A DNA stretch of 16,476 nt from Clostridiales bacterium UBA1770 (GTDB taxonomy: Bacteria > Bacillota > Clostridia > Oscillospirales > CAG-272). The stretch spans positions 3,494 to 19,969 of the forward strand of contig DCGU01000014.1 of NCBI GenBank assembly GCA_002315325.1, in the 5' to 3' direction. A program made the position numbers and the translations under genes. Position 1 is the first letter of the stretch. Every line of letters starts with the position of its first letter. The notes beneath the pieces were generated by a model. It had not been told where the DNA came from, searched no databases, and was given only the letters and a program-made list of their open reading frames with translations. Of this stretch, positions 1 through 7,129 are shown one piece after another.

Positions 1-2349
1 CATGCCGGCCTCCGGTTTGCGCGCATCCAATACGCGCAAACTCAACCCGCATTTGCGTTGTCCCCCGTTTGCTTCATCCGTTCGGCACAGCGTATAGCGG
101 CCGCCGTGGACCTTTTGCAGCATGCGGTTGGCTTCCCCGACAACCTGTCCGAACATCACGGCCAGCACGTACCGTTGTAATCCCATGCTGTTGTCACCGC
201 GCAAAAGTTTTGCCACTCTTTCGTCACTCTCTGCCTGACCGATATTGTCACGATACGTTGCTTCCTTGGGTTCCAAGTCACGTTTTACAACCGTCAACCG
301 TTTGCTTTCATTTTCCAACCTACCCTTTTCCACGTGATATTTTTGCAATTCATCGGCAATTTCTTTGTCGCGCATACCGAACGACGTTTTATCCGGTTCC
401 GTTTTGCCTGCGACTTTTGCCTGCTGCGCAGCATACGTGTCTGAATTTTCCTTGCAGGATTGGTCGTACTTTGCAATTGCTTCACGAAGCACGTTTCTTT
501 CCTGCTCCGGTCTCATCATGGCACGCACGGCATCGCCGTCTTCCGGATATCCGGCCTTATTCAGTGCGTCCGCCAAAGCGGTTGCAGATGCTTTTGTCTG
601 CTGTTCAGCTTTTTCCCATTCTTCTTTTGCCGTGGAAATCTGTGCATCCAGCGTGGATTTTGCGTTCTCTGCTGCCTGTACCGCAACGCGCAATTGCCGT
701 TCACGGTCCTGATAGAGTTTGATCTTATTTTGTTTATCGGCAATCGCCCGAACAAGCGCCGCTGCATCGGCAATCCCCGGAATCATATTATTCTTGGCAT
801 TGTCATACTTAGCCTGTGCCGTCGCCTTTGCCGTCTCGGTCTGCGCAAGAGCATCAGACGCTTCCTTTACCGCCTTCTCTGCATCTCTGCAGGACGCATC
901 CGCTGCTTCTAATGCATCTTGGGCAACTTTCGCAGCTTTTTGGGCCGCCGTCATTTCTTCACGGGTTACGCTCTCGGCAGTACGTGTTGCCGGTGCCGGG
1001 TGGGAGACGCTGCCGCAAACGGGACATTTTTCCCCGTCGCGCAGATTTTGTGCCAGTTCCCCATAGATACCGTCGTAATACGCATCGTTGGCGTGCTCCG
1101 CTGCATCACGTGCTGCTTGATACGTTTCCCGTGCTTTTTGCACCTTATCTTTGGCAACGTTAACCGTATTTTCCGCTGCTGTTTTTTCGGCGTTTTTGGC
1201 GTTCCATACGGCAGTCGCCCCCTGCAATGCTTTCCGCAAATCATCAAGGTTGGCATAGTCGGCCTTTTTCGTTTCATATTCGCCGATTTCTTTATTCAAC
1301 GTATCAACCGGTGACGCGCCAACGTGCTTTTGTAAGTCGTCGTTTGCCGTTTGTACGGCTTTGTCAACGCCGGGCGCTTTATTCGTCAGCGTGATCAGTT
1401 CGTTCTGCCGCTTTTGAGCTTCGGCTTTGTCCCGTGTTGCCGCATCCATCAAGCCGCGGAACGGCTCTGCCGCGTCCGCTTTTGCCAACGTTGTTTTCTT
1501 GGCCTCTATAATTGCAAGTTGCGCCGTCAGATTGTCACGTGTCTGTTCCAAAGTATGCAGCGTATCAAACTCGCGTGACAGTTCTTTGTCGGCATCCAGC
1601 TGTTTCTTTTTACCCTCGGCATCGAATGCCGTGTGGTCCGCTTCCAAATCGGCCAGCCGCTGTTTGATTTCCGCAATCTTATCGGCCAGCCCTGCCATAT
1701 CCTGCACACCGTTCGCAGCAAGAACGTTTTGCACCTCTTTGCAGGCTTCCATCAATTCATCTTTGCGTTTTTTTACGGCATCTGCGAACGTATTAACAAA
1801 CTTGCTCCATTTTTCGGTGCCGAATATTTTACTGAGAATGGCTTCCTTTTTTCCTTCTTCTTCCAGTAAGAACTGCTCGAATTTCCCTTGCGGCAGCATG
1901 ACGACCTGGGTAAATTGTTCCCGGTCCAACCCGATAATTTCTGCCGCCTTTTCATTCATCGTTCTTTGGCCCAAATTTGCCGATAACGGTATTTCGTTTC
2001 CGTTTTCATCTATCTCGCCTGCCTCGCAGGTTAATGAAAACGCTGATTTTTTAACCCCATATCGACGCGTAAACCGATACGTGTGCCCATGCTCGAAAAA
2101 CGTAAAGGAAATCCGCGTTTCCACCTCTTTGGGTGCCTGCGTACAACGCCACTCTTCAATTTTACCTCTGCTTTTATCCCCGCACTCCCCATACAATGCC
2201 ATAACAATGGCGTCAAATATGGCTGTTTTTCCGCTGCCGGTCTCGCCTTTTATCAGGTATATTCCTTTATCTGCCAGCTTTTCAAAGTCAATCACTTCAG
2301 TTCCGGGATAGGGACCGAAGGCTTGCATTTCCAATTTTAACGGTTTCAT
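1..2349 (-). CDS. sbcC: SbcC exonuclease subunit (Rad50-like ATPase), C-terminus cut by window edge
   Basis: ATPase and coiled-coil subunit of the SbcCD nuclease, which cleaves DNA hairpins and processes blocked double-strand ends; it is the bacterial Rad50. Translating the minus strand from the ATG at 2349 gives 783 open codons to the window edge. The N-terminus starts MKPLKLEMQAFGPY and has a Walker A GETGSGKT around residues 35-42, followed by a Q-loop-like stretch (EQFEQVVMLPQGKF, near residue 150). Long Lys/Glu/Ala-rich coiled coils flank a zinc-hook CPVC at residues 442-445 (1015-1026). After the second coil comes RYVLAVMFGQVVGEANRML and a GRYTL element, typical of the region just before the SbcC signature motif. 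That signature, Walker B and the D-loop must lie beyond position 1. The start overlaps the sbcD stop as ATGA, which implies translational coupling. Known SbcC proteins are about 1,000-1,100 residues, so roughly the last quarter is missing only because of the window boundary. Confidence 0.95.
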   Translation of the reverse strand, partial: MKPLKLEMQAFGPYPGTEVIDFEKLADKGIYLIKGETGSGKTAIFDAIVMALYGECGDKSRGKIEEWRCTQAPKEVETRISFTFFEHGHTYRFTRRYGVKKSAFSLTCEAGEIDENGNEIPLSANLGQRTMNEKAAEIIGLDREQFTQVVMLPQGKFEQFLLEEEGKKEAILSKIFGTEKWSKFVNTFADAVKKRKDELMEACKEVQNVLAANGVQDMAGLADKIAEIKQRLADLEADHTAFDAEGKKKQLDADKELSREFDTLHTLEQTRDNLTAQLAIIEAKKTTLAKADAAEPFRGLMDAATRDKAEAQKRQNELITLTNKAPGVDKAVQTANDDLQKHVGASPVDTLNKEIGEYETKKADYANLDDLRKALQGATAVWNAKNAEKTAAENTVNVAKDKVQKARETYQAARDAAEHANDAYYDGIYGELAQNLRDGEKCPVCGSVSHPAPATRTAESVTREEMTAAQKAAKVAQDALEAADASCRDAEKAVKEASDALAQTETAKATAQAKYDNAKNNMIPGIADAAALVRAIADKQNKIKLYQDRERQLRVAVQAAENAKSTLDAQISTAKEEWEKAEQQTKASATALADALNKAGYPEDGDAVRAMMRPEQERNVLREAIAKYDQSCKENSDTYAAQQAKVAGKTEPDKTSFGMRDKEIADELQKYHVEKGRLENESKRLTVVKRDLEPKEATYRDNIGQAESDERVAKLLRGDNSMGLQRYVLAVMFGQVVGEANRMLQKVHGGRYTLCRTDEANGGQRKCGLSLRVLDARKPEAGM

Positions 2350-3491
2350 TCGTCATCCTCCATCATGTTGATTGTCTGTTGAACGGCTTCGCGGAATAAA
2401 TCAAGAATACGTTCGTCAAGTTCCCCCTGTATCTCTTCCCCCCAGAATGATTTAAACACCTCGACGGGATCGTTTTCCATTTCGCGGAATTCCTCAGGTG
2501 TCAGCGTCACGGACGTTCCCTCGGCCTCGTACGATTTACCGGACAGTTCCAGTATATGCAGAAATCGTTCCGATAAAAGTGCGAGAGTAGACAGGCCGGC
2601 ATATTGGTCGGTCACCGTCAATTTCACGTAACCGTTAATAACGTCCTCATCATAGGCGTCGTGCAGGAGTTCGTCCAGGGTGCCGGTCAGCGACGTGCGC
2701 TTGTGCAGCTGCGGTACGGGAACACTCGTGCGGGACATATCCTTGGTATCGATAATCGTCACGCTCTTTTCCTGTTTTTCCTCGGCACCGAAGGAATAAG
2801 GCATCGGGGTGCCGGAATAACGTGCCCGCTCACCCACGTCCTGCGGCTTGTGGATATGACCCAATGCAACGTAATCAAAACCATCGAATACGGACACCGA
2901 AATTTGCGCGGCAAACCCGACGACGGCTGCATGGTCACTGTCGGACACCTCACTGTTTTCGGCAAACGAATGCGACAGCAAGATGTGTTTTTTACCCGGT
3001 TTAAAATCAGCGCGCATAGCGTCGGTTACAACGCGGTAGGCGGCCGTCAGGTCGGTGATTTCTTCCTTTTTCTCCGGATACAGGCTGCGGGCGACCTCTT
3101 CGGTCAGCCAGGGGAGCAAATACACGTCTGTATCGTCAAAGGATACGACGCGCGGCTGTTCCGTTACCTCCCCGCAGACGTACAGGCCTGCCAATTCCAG
3201 CAGTTCGTGGCAAACGGATAACCGTTCCGCACTGTCGTGGTTGCCGGCAATGATCAGCACCGGCTTCTTCATTTCTTTGCACAATTTGGTCATGGCGTCG
3301 CTGTACAGCTTGACAGCCTGCGCCGAGGCATTAGAATGGTCGTATACGTCGCCGGCAATCATAACGGCATCGACACCCTGCTCTTTGACAATGTCGCAAA
3401 TGGCATCGATAAAATACTCTTGGTCTGCCTTAGCATCCAAGCCCTTTTCAGTAACGCCCAAATGCCAGTCGGACGTGTGTAATAACTTCAT
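2346..3491 (-). CDS. sbcD: SbcD exonuclease subunit (Mre11-like nuclease)
   Basis: Metal-dependent nuclease subunit of the SbcCD complex, partner of the SbcC ATPase encoded next. The 381-residue product shows the calcineurin-like phosphoesterase motifs in order: SDWHLG (D8, H10), GDVYD (D48), GNHDS (N84, H85, D86), LSH (H174) and GHIH (H212, H214). These supply the two-metal active site. The C-terminal third, after about residue 260, fits the SbcD capping and SbcC-binding region. Length is normal for the family (about 375-410). The ATG at 3491 has GGAGG at 3499-3503, 7 nt upstream. The gene ends in an ATGA overlap with sbcC, and the two form one operon from the promoter at 3547-3574. All expected active-site residues are present, so it should be active. 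Confidence 0.97.
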   Translation of the reverse strand: MKLLHTSDWHLGVTEKGLDAKADQEYFIDAICDIVKEQGVDAVMIAGDVYDHSNASAQAVKLYSDAMTKLCKEMKKPVLIIAGNHDSAERLSVCHELLELAGLYVCGEVTEQPRVVSFDDTDVYLLPWLTEEVARSLYPEKKEEITDLTAAYRVVTDAMRADFKPGKKHILLSHSFAENSEVSDSDHAAVVGFAAQISVSVFDGFDYVALGHIHKPQDVGERARYSGTPMPYSFGAEEKQEKSVTIIDTKDMSRTSVPVPQLHKRTSLTGTLDELLHDAYDEDVINGYVKLTVTDQYAGLSTLALLSERFLHILELSGKSYEAEGTSVTLTPEEFREMENDPVEVFKSFWGEEIQGELDERILDLFREAVQQTINMMEDDE

Positions 3492-3546
3492 ACGGGATCC
3501 TCCGTTTCATTTTATAAGGTCGGCCGGCAGCGCACCGGCATCTTTC

Positions 3547-3574
3547 ATTTTAACAATACTTGCCCGTGACGCAA
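3547..3574 (-). promoter_or_regulatory. Probable promoter of the sbcDC operon
   Basis: Reading the minus strand, -35 TTGCGT (3569-3574), a 16-nt spacer and -10 TAAAAT (3547-3552) lie about 55 nt upstream of the sbcD ATG. The -10 is 5/6 to consensus and the -35 only 3/6, so this is a moderate promoter. The 5' leader contains a short hairpin, GCCGG (3535-3539 complement) with CCGGC (3523-3527), loop 7 nt. The promoter sits just after the terminator of the upstream phosphodiesterase gene, which supports independent transcription of sbcDC. Confidence 0.6.
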
Positions 3575-3579
3575 AACAC

Positions 3580-3606
3580 TTTTGCAAAACGGAATTTTTG
3601 CAAAAA
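3580..3606. repeat. Pair of TTTTGCAAAA palindromes upstream of the sbcDC -35 box
   Basis: Two perfect palindromes, TTTTGCAAAA (3580-3589) and TTTTTGCAAAAA (3595-3606), have centres 16 bp apart. A third GCAAAA half-element (3571-3576) overlaps the -35 box of the sbcDC promoter. The spacing and position resemble tandem operator or activator sites. The outer palindrome also forms the T-tract of the preceding terminator, so part of the symmetry may come from that role. The binding function is inference. Confidence 0.35.
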
Positions 3607-3635
3607 GGCGGGAGCCTTTTTTCGTGGTTCCCGCC
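3602..3635 (-). terminator. Rho-independent terminator after the phosphodiesterase gene
   Basis: On the minus strand, GGCGGGAACC (3626-3635) pairs with GGCTCCCGCC (3607-3616): seven GC-rich pairs, one A-C mismatch, then two more pairs. The loop is 9 nt and contains an A-run. A run of five T follows at once (3602-3606). It lies about 45 nt past the stop of the phosphodiesterase gene and before the sbcDC promoter, so it ends the Dabb-phosphodiesterase transcript. Confidence 0.85.
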
Positions 3636-3680
3636 TAATTGGCAAAGACGGTTGCCCGTCATTATTCATTGAATACCTGC

Positions 3681-4460
3681 TTAAATGATACTCTTACCTT
3701 CCCAATCCTCATCCGCTTCCGCACCCAAAATCGTCGCAATCGTCGGTGCGATATCGATGATGTTGACGCCGTTCAGCTCGCGCGCGGGGGTGCCGTCCAG
3801 CATAATGAAGGGGATGGTCATATCTTCCGGCAGGTCGGAGCCGTGGCTGCGGTCGTGGCCGCCGTGGTCTGCGGTAATGATGACGACGTAGTCGTCCGGC
3901 AAGTCCTTGGTCACGTTGATGACGCGCTCCATGCAGGAAACGGAATCCCGTGCGGCACGCATATACTCGTCACCCATCCAGCCGAAGCCGTGGCCGGCGC
4001 CGTCCGTCCAGCCGAGGTACAAAAACGCGAAGTCGGGGGCGTCTTTTTTCAACGCCTCGATGCAGGCGTCCGTCACGCGTTGGTTGGCCTCTTCATAGCC
4101 GTAGACGTGGCCGGAAGCGAAGAATGCATTTGCCAATGCATCGGGGCGCGCCAGGTCGCGCAGTTCTTCCCAGTTATAGAAGAAGGCGCATTTTTTCTTG
4201 GCGGCGCGCAGTACCTCGCACAGGCCCTTCACGGGGCGCACCTGGGGCACGTAGGTATTGGTCAAAATACCGTGGCGGTCGGGTTTCACGGCGTGGAACA
4301 GGGACATATGGCAGGGCAGCGTCACGGACGGCATCACGGTTTGGGCCGCCATATCGTGCACACTGTTTTCCAGCAGCGTTTGTACGTAAGGGTTGCCGCA
4401 GGCCTTCATCGCATCGGGACGCAGGCCGTCGGACAGAATCAACAGCACTTTTTTACTCAT
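3681..4460 (-). CDS. Alkaline-phosphatase superfamily phosphodiesterase (type I phosphodiesterase/nucleotide pyrophosphatase-like)
   Basis: Predicted soluble metallo-hydrolase of 259 residues, with no signal peptide or membrane segment. Motifs follow the NPP/phosphodiesterase branch (Pfam Phosphodiest): LILSDGLRPD with metal ligand D11; MPSVTLPCH with the likely nucleophile T47; WTDGAGHGFGW with D153 and H157; TADHGGH with D198 and H199; and HGSD with H206. These would supply the two-metal site and the nucleophilic Thr. NPP-type enzymes are usually longer (about 400 or more residues), so this is a compact form, and its substrate cannot be deduced. It follows the Dabb gene by 30 nt on the same strand and ends at the terminator at 3602-3635. 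A purine-rich AGAAGG lies about 8 nt before the ATG. Phosphoesterase chemistry is well supported; nucleotide, phospholipid or phosphonate substrates are all possible. Confidence 0.85.
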   Translation of the reverse strand: MSKKVLLILSDGLRPDAMKACGNPYVQTLLENSVHDMAAQTVMPSVTLPCHMSLFHAVKPDRHGILTNTYVPQVRPVKGLCEVLRAAKKKCAFFYNWEELRDLARPDALANAFFASGHVYGYEEANQRVTDACIEALKKDAPDFAFLYLGWTDGAGHGFGWMGDEYMRAARDSVSCMERVINVTKDLPDDYVVIITADHGGHDRSHGSDLPEDMTIPFIMLDGTPARELNGVNIIDIAPTIATILGAEADEDWEGKSII

Positions 4461-4490
4461 GTTTTTCGCCTTCTCTCGTTTTTGACAGCG

Positions 4491-4793
4491 TCAAATCTCG
4501 TAATCGAACGCCAGACGCACCTGGGTATAGGGGCGCACGGCAGCGTCGGCCACGGCAACGTGGGCGGGATGCTTGGCGTAACCCTTCAGGGCCTCGCCGT
4601 CAACGAAATAGGTTTCCAGCATAACGTCGGCGTTGGAGCTTTCCAATTTCGTCACCTGTACGTGAATGGCCGTCATACCGGGAATTTGACCGGTCAGGCT
4701 TTCCAGTCCCGTCTTGATGCCCTGCATAATCTTTTCCTTTTCTTCGCCCTGATATTCATCCTTGAGTTTCCACAAAATCACGTGTTTTACCAT
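4491..4793 (-). CDS. Dabb-family (stress-responsive A/B barrel domain) protein
   Basis: Small 100-residue protein matching the Dabb fold (Pfam PF07876), a dimeric ferredoxin-like alpha/beta barrel. It begins MVKHVILWKLKDE and ends with the characteristic YAKHPAHVAVADAAVRPYTQ stretch before RLAFDYEI, with the conserved His pair HPAH. Bacterial members mostly have no proven reaction; some relatives in other kingdoms are cyclases or stress-induced proteins. The reading frame stays open to an ATG at 4814, but the ATG at 4793 is chosen because AAAGGAG (4802-4808) sits 8 nt before it and the family normally begins M-x-K/R-H. It is the first gene of a two-gene unit with the phosphodiesterase, driven from 4868-4896. 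It is a complete single-domain protein, and the function is unassigned. Confidence 0.9.
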   Translation of the reverse strand: MVKHVILWKLKDEYQGEEKEKIMQGIKTGLESLTGQIPGMTAIHVQVTKLESSNADVMLETYFVDGEALKGYAKHPAHVAVADAAVRPYTQVRLAFDYEI

Positions 4794-4801
4794 AAGAAAT
4801 A

Positions 4802-4808
4802 CTCCTTT
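4802..4808 (-). promoter_or_regulatory. Ribosome binding site that fixes the Dabb start
   Basis: AAAGGAG on the minus strand, 8 nt upstream of the ATG at 4793. It overlaps the would-be coding region of the longer frame starting at 4814, which argues against that upstream start. Confidence 0.8.
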
Positions 4809-4867
4809 GTACACCGCCGTTCGGCTCTTCCGTAATCCCCGAACCGGCAGATTATTTTTTCAATCTC

Positions 4868-4896
4868 ATTATATCAAATTGGCCCCCTGATTGCAA
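4868..4896 (-). promoter_or_regulatory. Strong sigma-A-type promoter of the Dabb-phosphodiesterase unit
   Basis: Minus strand: -35 TTGCAA (4891-4896, 4/6), a 17-nt spacer, and a perfect -10 TATAAT (4868-4873). The leader of about 70 nt contains a possible hairpin, CCGGTTCGG (4839-4847 complement) with CCGAACGG (4817-4824 complement), having one bulged base and a 14-nt loop. The promoter diverges from the typA promoter about 100 bp away. Confidence 0.8.
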
Positions 4897-4966
4897 TGAA
4901 AATAGCGGAAACAAATCGGCCGACGTTTATATATTATGAAAATGTGTAAAAACAGCCCTCTGCCCC

Positions 4967-4995
4967 TTTATTTTTTTGCATAAATATGGTATAAT
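4967..4995 (+). promoter_or_regulatory. typA promoter with extended -10
   Basis: Perfect -10 TATAAT at 4990-4995, preceded by TGG, which makes an extended -10 (TGnTATAAT). A poor -35, TTTATT (4967-4972), sits 17 nt upstream. The predicted start of transcription is near 5002, inside the 245-bp region between the Dabb gene and typA. An ATG at 4976 lies upstream of this point and so cannot be the translation start of typA from this promoter. Confidence 0.75.
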
Positions 4996-5025
4996 ATTTT
5001 GTTATTTTATAAGAGCATTATTATT

Positions 5026-5030
5026 GGAGG
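5026..5030 (+). promoter_or_regulatory. Ribosome binding site for the TTG start of typA
   Basis: GGAGG lies 8 nt before TTG at 5039. The resulting N-terminus, MVREDLRNIAIIAHVDHGKT, aligns with the usual TypA/BipA start (M-x-R-E-D-x-R-N-I-A-I-I-A-H-V-D-H-G-K-T). Confidence 0.85.
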
Positions 5031-5038
5031 TAACTACT

Positions 5039-6892
5039 TTGGTTAGAGAAGACTTAAGAAACATCGCCATCATCGCGCACGTAGACCACGGTAAGACGAC
5101 GCTGACCGACGGTCTGTTGAAACAGGGCCAGGTGTTCCGTGACAACCAGGACGTTGCGACCTGCGTTATGGACTCCGGCGATATCGAGCGTCAGCGCGGC
5201 ATTACCATCACCGCGAAGAACACGGCCGTTCACTACAAGAACGTTAAAATCAACATTGTCGATACGCCCGGGCACGCTGACTTCGGCGGCGAAGTGGAAC
5301 GTATCATGAAGATGGTTAACGGCGTTATCCTGCTGGTTGACGGTTCCGAGGGCCCGATGCCCCAGACCCGCCAGGTTTTGAAGGAAGCCATCGCCTGCGG
5401 CCACAAGATTATCATCTGCATTAACAAAATCGACAAACCCGACACGCGTATCGGCGGCGAAGTTGAAGAAGAAATTCTGGACCTTTTGTGCGACCTGGAC
5501 GCAACGGACGAGCAGCTCGACAGCCCGATTCTGTACTGCTGCGGCCGTCAGGGCACGGCTTCCCTGTCCCCCGACGTTCCCGGCGTTGACCTGGTTCCCC
5601 TGTTCGAGACGATTTTGTCCCACATTCCCGCCCCCGAGGGTAACCCCGACGACGGCGTACAGATGCTGATTTCCAACATCGACTACAACGACTTCTTAGG
5701 CCGTATCGGCGTCGGCCGTATCGACCGCGGTACGCTTTGCGCCGGCCAGGAATATGCCGTTTGCAACTTCCACGACACCGCCAAAAAGGGCCGCGTCAAG
5801 ATCGTTTCCCTGGAACAGTTCGACGGTCTGGGCCGCGTTAAGGTTGACTCTGCAACCGTCGGCGATATCGTCTGCTTCTCCAGCGCGACCGGTTCCGCCG
5901 ATATCTCTATCGGTGACACCGTTTGCTCCACGAACAACGTCACGCCCCTGGAGTTTGTCAAGGTATCCGAACCCACCATGGAAATCACCATCGGTGTCAA
6001 CGATTCCCCGTTTGCCGGCAAGGAAGGCAAGTTCGTTACCTCCCGTCAGCTGCGCGCACGTCTGTACAAGGAACTGCTGAAGGACGTTTCCCTGCGCATC
6101 ACCGACGGTGACACGACCGACTGCTGGTACGTGGCCGGACGCGGTGAAATGCACCTCTCCATTTTGATTGAAACCATGCGCCGTGAAGGCTATGAGCTGG
6201 CCTGCTCCAACCCCCGCGTTCTGTACAAGGAAATCGACGGCGAGAAGCAGGAACCCATGGAACGCGCCCTGTTTGACGTGCCCTCCGAATACGTCGGTGC
6301 CGTCATTGAAAAGCTGGGTCAGCGCAAGGGTGAACTCGTTACCATGAACCCCATCGGCAACGGTGCCCGTACCCGTATCGAGTACGTCATTCCGACCCGC
6401 TGTCTGATCGGTTACCGCTCCGAATTCCTGACCGCCACGCACGGTGAGGGTATCATGAGCACGCTGTTTGAAGGGTACGCTCCCTTCCTCGGTGATATTC
6501 CCATGCGCTTTACCGGCACGCTGATTGCCTCCGAAGCAGGACAGACCACCCGTTACGGCCTGTACAACACGCAGGACCGCGGTACTATGTTTATCGGCCC
6601 GCAGGTTGACGTGTACGAGGGTATGATTGTCGGTGAAACCAATACCGACGACCAGGTTTCCATCAACGTCTGCAAGGAAAAGCATCTGACCGCCGTTCGT
6701 TCAACCGGTGCCGATGAAAAGCTGATTCTGACGCCCCCGAAGATTTTCAGCCTGGAGGAAGCACTCGACTTCGTACAGGACGACGAGCTGGTTGAGGTTA
6801 CGCCCAAGAACATTCGTCTGCGCAAAAAGATTCTGAATACGGAACTCCGTATGAAGGAACTGATGCGTATTCGCCGCGAAAATGCGAAATAA
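5039..6892 (+). CDS. typA: TypA/BipA ribosome-associated translational GTPase
   Basis: GTPase of the elongation-factor family that binds the 70S ribosome, helps 50S assembly at low temperature, and is involved in stress adaptation. From the TTG at 5039 the product is 617 residues, normal for the family. G motifs: G1 AHVDHGKT (13-20), switch/G2 ERQRGITI (50-57), G3 DTPGH (75-79), G4 NKID (129-132). The C-terminal BipA domain shows IEYVIPTRCLIGYRSEFLTA followed by THGEGIMSTLFEGY, diagnostic for TypA rather than EF-G or LepA. The G5 region reads YCCGRQGTAS (from residue 166), whereas family members I recall have YASALNG or YASAING, so the usual SA is replaced by CG. The frame extends upstream to an ATG at 4976, but promoter, RBS and homology all support TTG. 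The gene has its own promoter and terminator and appears monocistronic. Confidence 0.97.
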   Translation: MVREDLRNIAIIAHVDHGKTTLTDGLLKQGQVFRDNQDVATCVMDSGDIERQRGITITAKNTAVHYKNVKINIVDTPGHADFGGEVERIMKMVNGVILLVDGSEGPMPQTRQVLKEAIACGHKIIICINKIDKPDTRIGGEVEEEILDLLCDLDATDEQLDSPILYCCGRQGTASLSPDVPGVDLVPLFETILSHIPAPEGNPDDGVQMLISNIDYNDFLGRIGVGRIDRGTLCAGQEYAVCNFHDTAKKGRVKIVSLEQFDGLGRVKVDSATVGDIVCFSSATGSADISIGDTVCSTNNVTPLEFVKVSEPTMEITIGVNDSPFAGKEGKFVTSRQLRARLYKELLKDVSLRITDGDTTDCWYVAGRGEMHLSILIETMRREGYELACSNPRVLYKEIDGEKQEPMERALFDVPSEYVGAVIEKLGQRKGELVTMNPIGNGARTRIEYVIPTRCLIGYRSEFLTATHGEGIMSTLFEGYAPFLGDIPMRFTGTLIASEAGQTTRYGLYNTQDRGTMFIGPQVDVYEGMIVGETNTDDQVSINVCKEKHLTAVRSTGADEKLILTPPKIFSLEEALDFVQDDELVEVTPKNIRLRKKILNTELRMKELMRIRRENAK

Positions 6893-6917
6893 GCCATACG
6901 TTCGTATAACATCTTTG

Positions 6918-6954
6918 GGACGCCGAAGCAAATTAGCCTTCGGCGTCCTTTTTT
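6918..6954 (+). terminator. Rho-independent terminator of typA
   Basis: Perfect 11-bp stem GGACGCCGAAG (6918-6928) / CTTCGGCGTCC (6938-6948) with a 9-nt loop, followed by six T (6949-6954). It starts 26 nt after the typA stop. This is the strongest terminator in the window and separates typA from the downstream gene run. Confidence 0.95.
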
Positions 6955-7001
6955 CATACGTTTATCACTCTACGTAAAAGGAATACACACGCAGCAAAAG
7001 T

Positions 7002-7086
7002 ATAATAGGAAGCAGGGGGCCGCACTGTACGCTACGGCTTTACACCGCCCCTATTATGTGATATAATGTATTACGATTATAATAGG
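7002..7086. repeat. Three copies of ATAATAGG around the yybS-like promoter
   Basis: ATAATAGG occurs at 7002-7009 (plus), as its complement CCTATTAT at 7050-7057, and again in plus orientation at 7079-7086. The last two form an inverted repeat with a 21-bp gap that brackets the -10 box (7062-7067) and the predicted transcription start. This is a plausible operator arrangement. AT-rich promoter sequence makes chance copies possible, so a regulatory role is only inferred. Confidence 0.35.
7039..7067 (+). promoter_or_regulatory. Main promoter of the yybS-gdpP-rplI-dnaB run
   Basis: -35 TTTACA (7039-7044, 5/6), a 17-nt spacer, and a perfect -10 TATAAT (7062-7067). Transcription would start near 7074, leaving a leader of about 55 nt before the GTG at 7130. 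It is the best promoter on the plus strand after the typA terminator and probably drives the downstream genes. Two other TATAAT strings (7001-7006 and 7078-7083) lack a matching -35. Confidence 0.85.
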
Positions 7087-7129
7087 AGTAATATCTTTTT
7101 ATAATTTTTATACGGAAAGTGAGCACAAC

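Noticed and set aside
69..2311. Several plus-strand frames over 1-2350
   Set aside because: They overlap the continuous minus-strand sbcC frame, which has Walker A and the CPVC zinc hook in one phase. The plus frames are Cys/Arg/Ser-rich with no domains.
4794..4814. Dabb start at ATG 4814
   Set aside because: The AAAGGAG at 4802-4808 would lie inside the coding sequence, and the seven extra residues are not part of the family domain.
3639..4835. 398-codon open frame on the plus strand opposite the phosphodiesterase and Dabb genes
   Set aside because: It is His/Val/Gly-rich with no recognisable domain and runs antisense to two genes with clear motifs, as expected from GC-skewed codon positions.
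4976..5038. Longer typA starting at ATG 4976
   Set aside because: The ATG lies upstream of the TATAAT at 4990-4995 and has no ribosome binding site. The extra 21 residues are hydrophobic and unlike TypA, whereas TTG at 5039 has GGAGG and matches the family N-terminus.
7001..7006. An additional promoter with TATAAT at 7001-7006
   Set aside because: The region 16-18 nt upstream (AAGGAA) has no resemblance to a -35 box and no extended -10 TG is present. The string is part of the repeated TATAATAGG motif.
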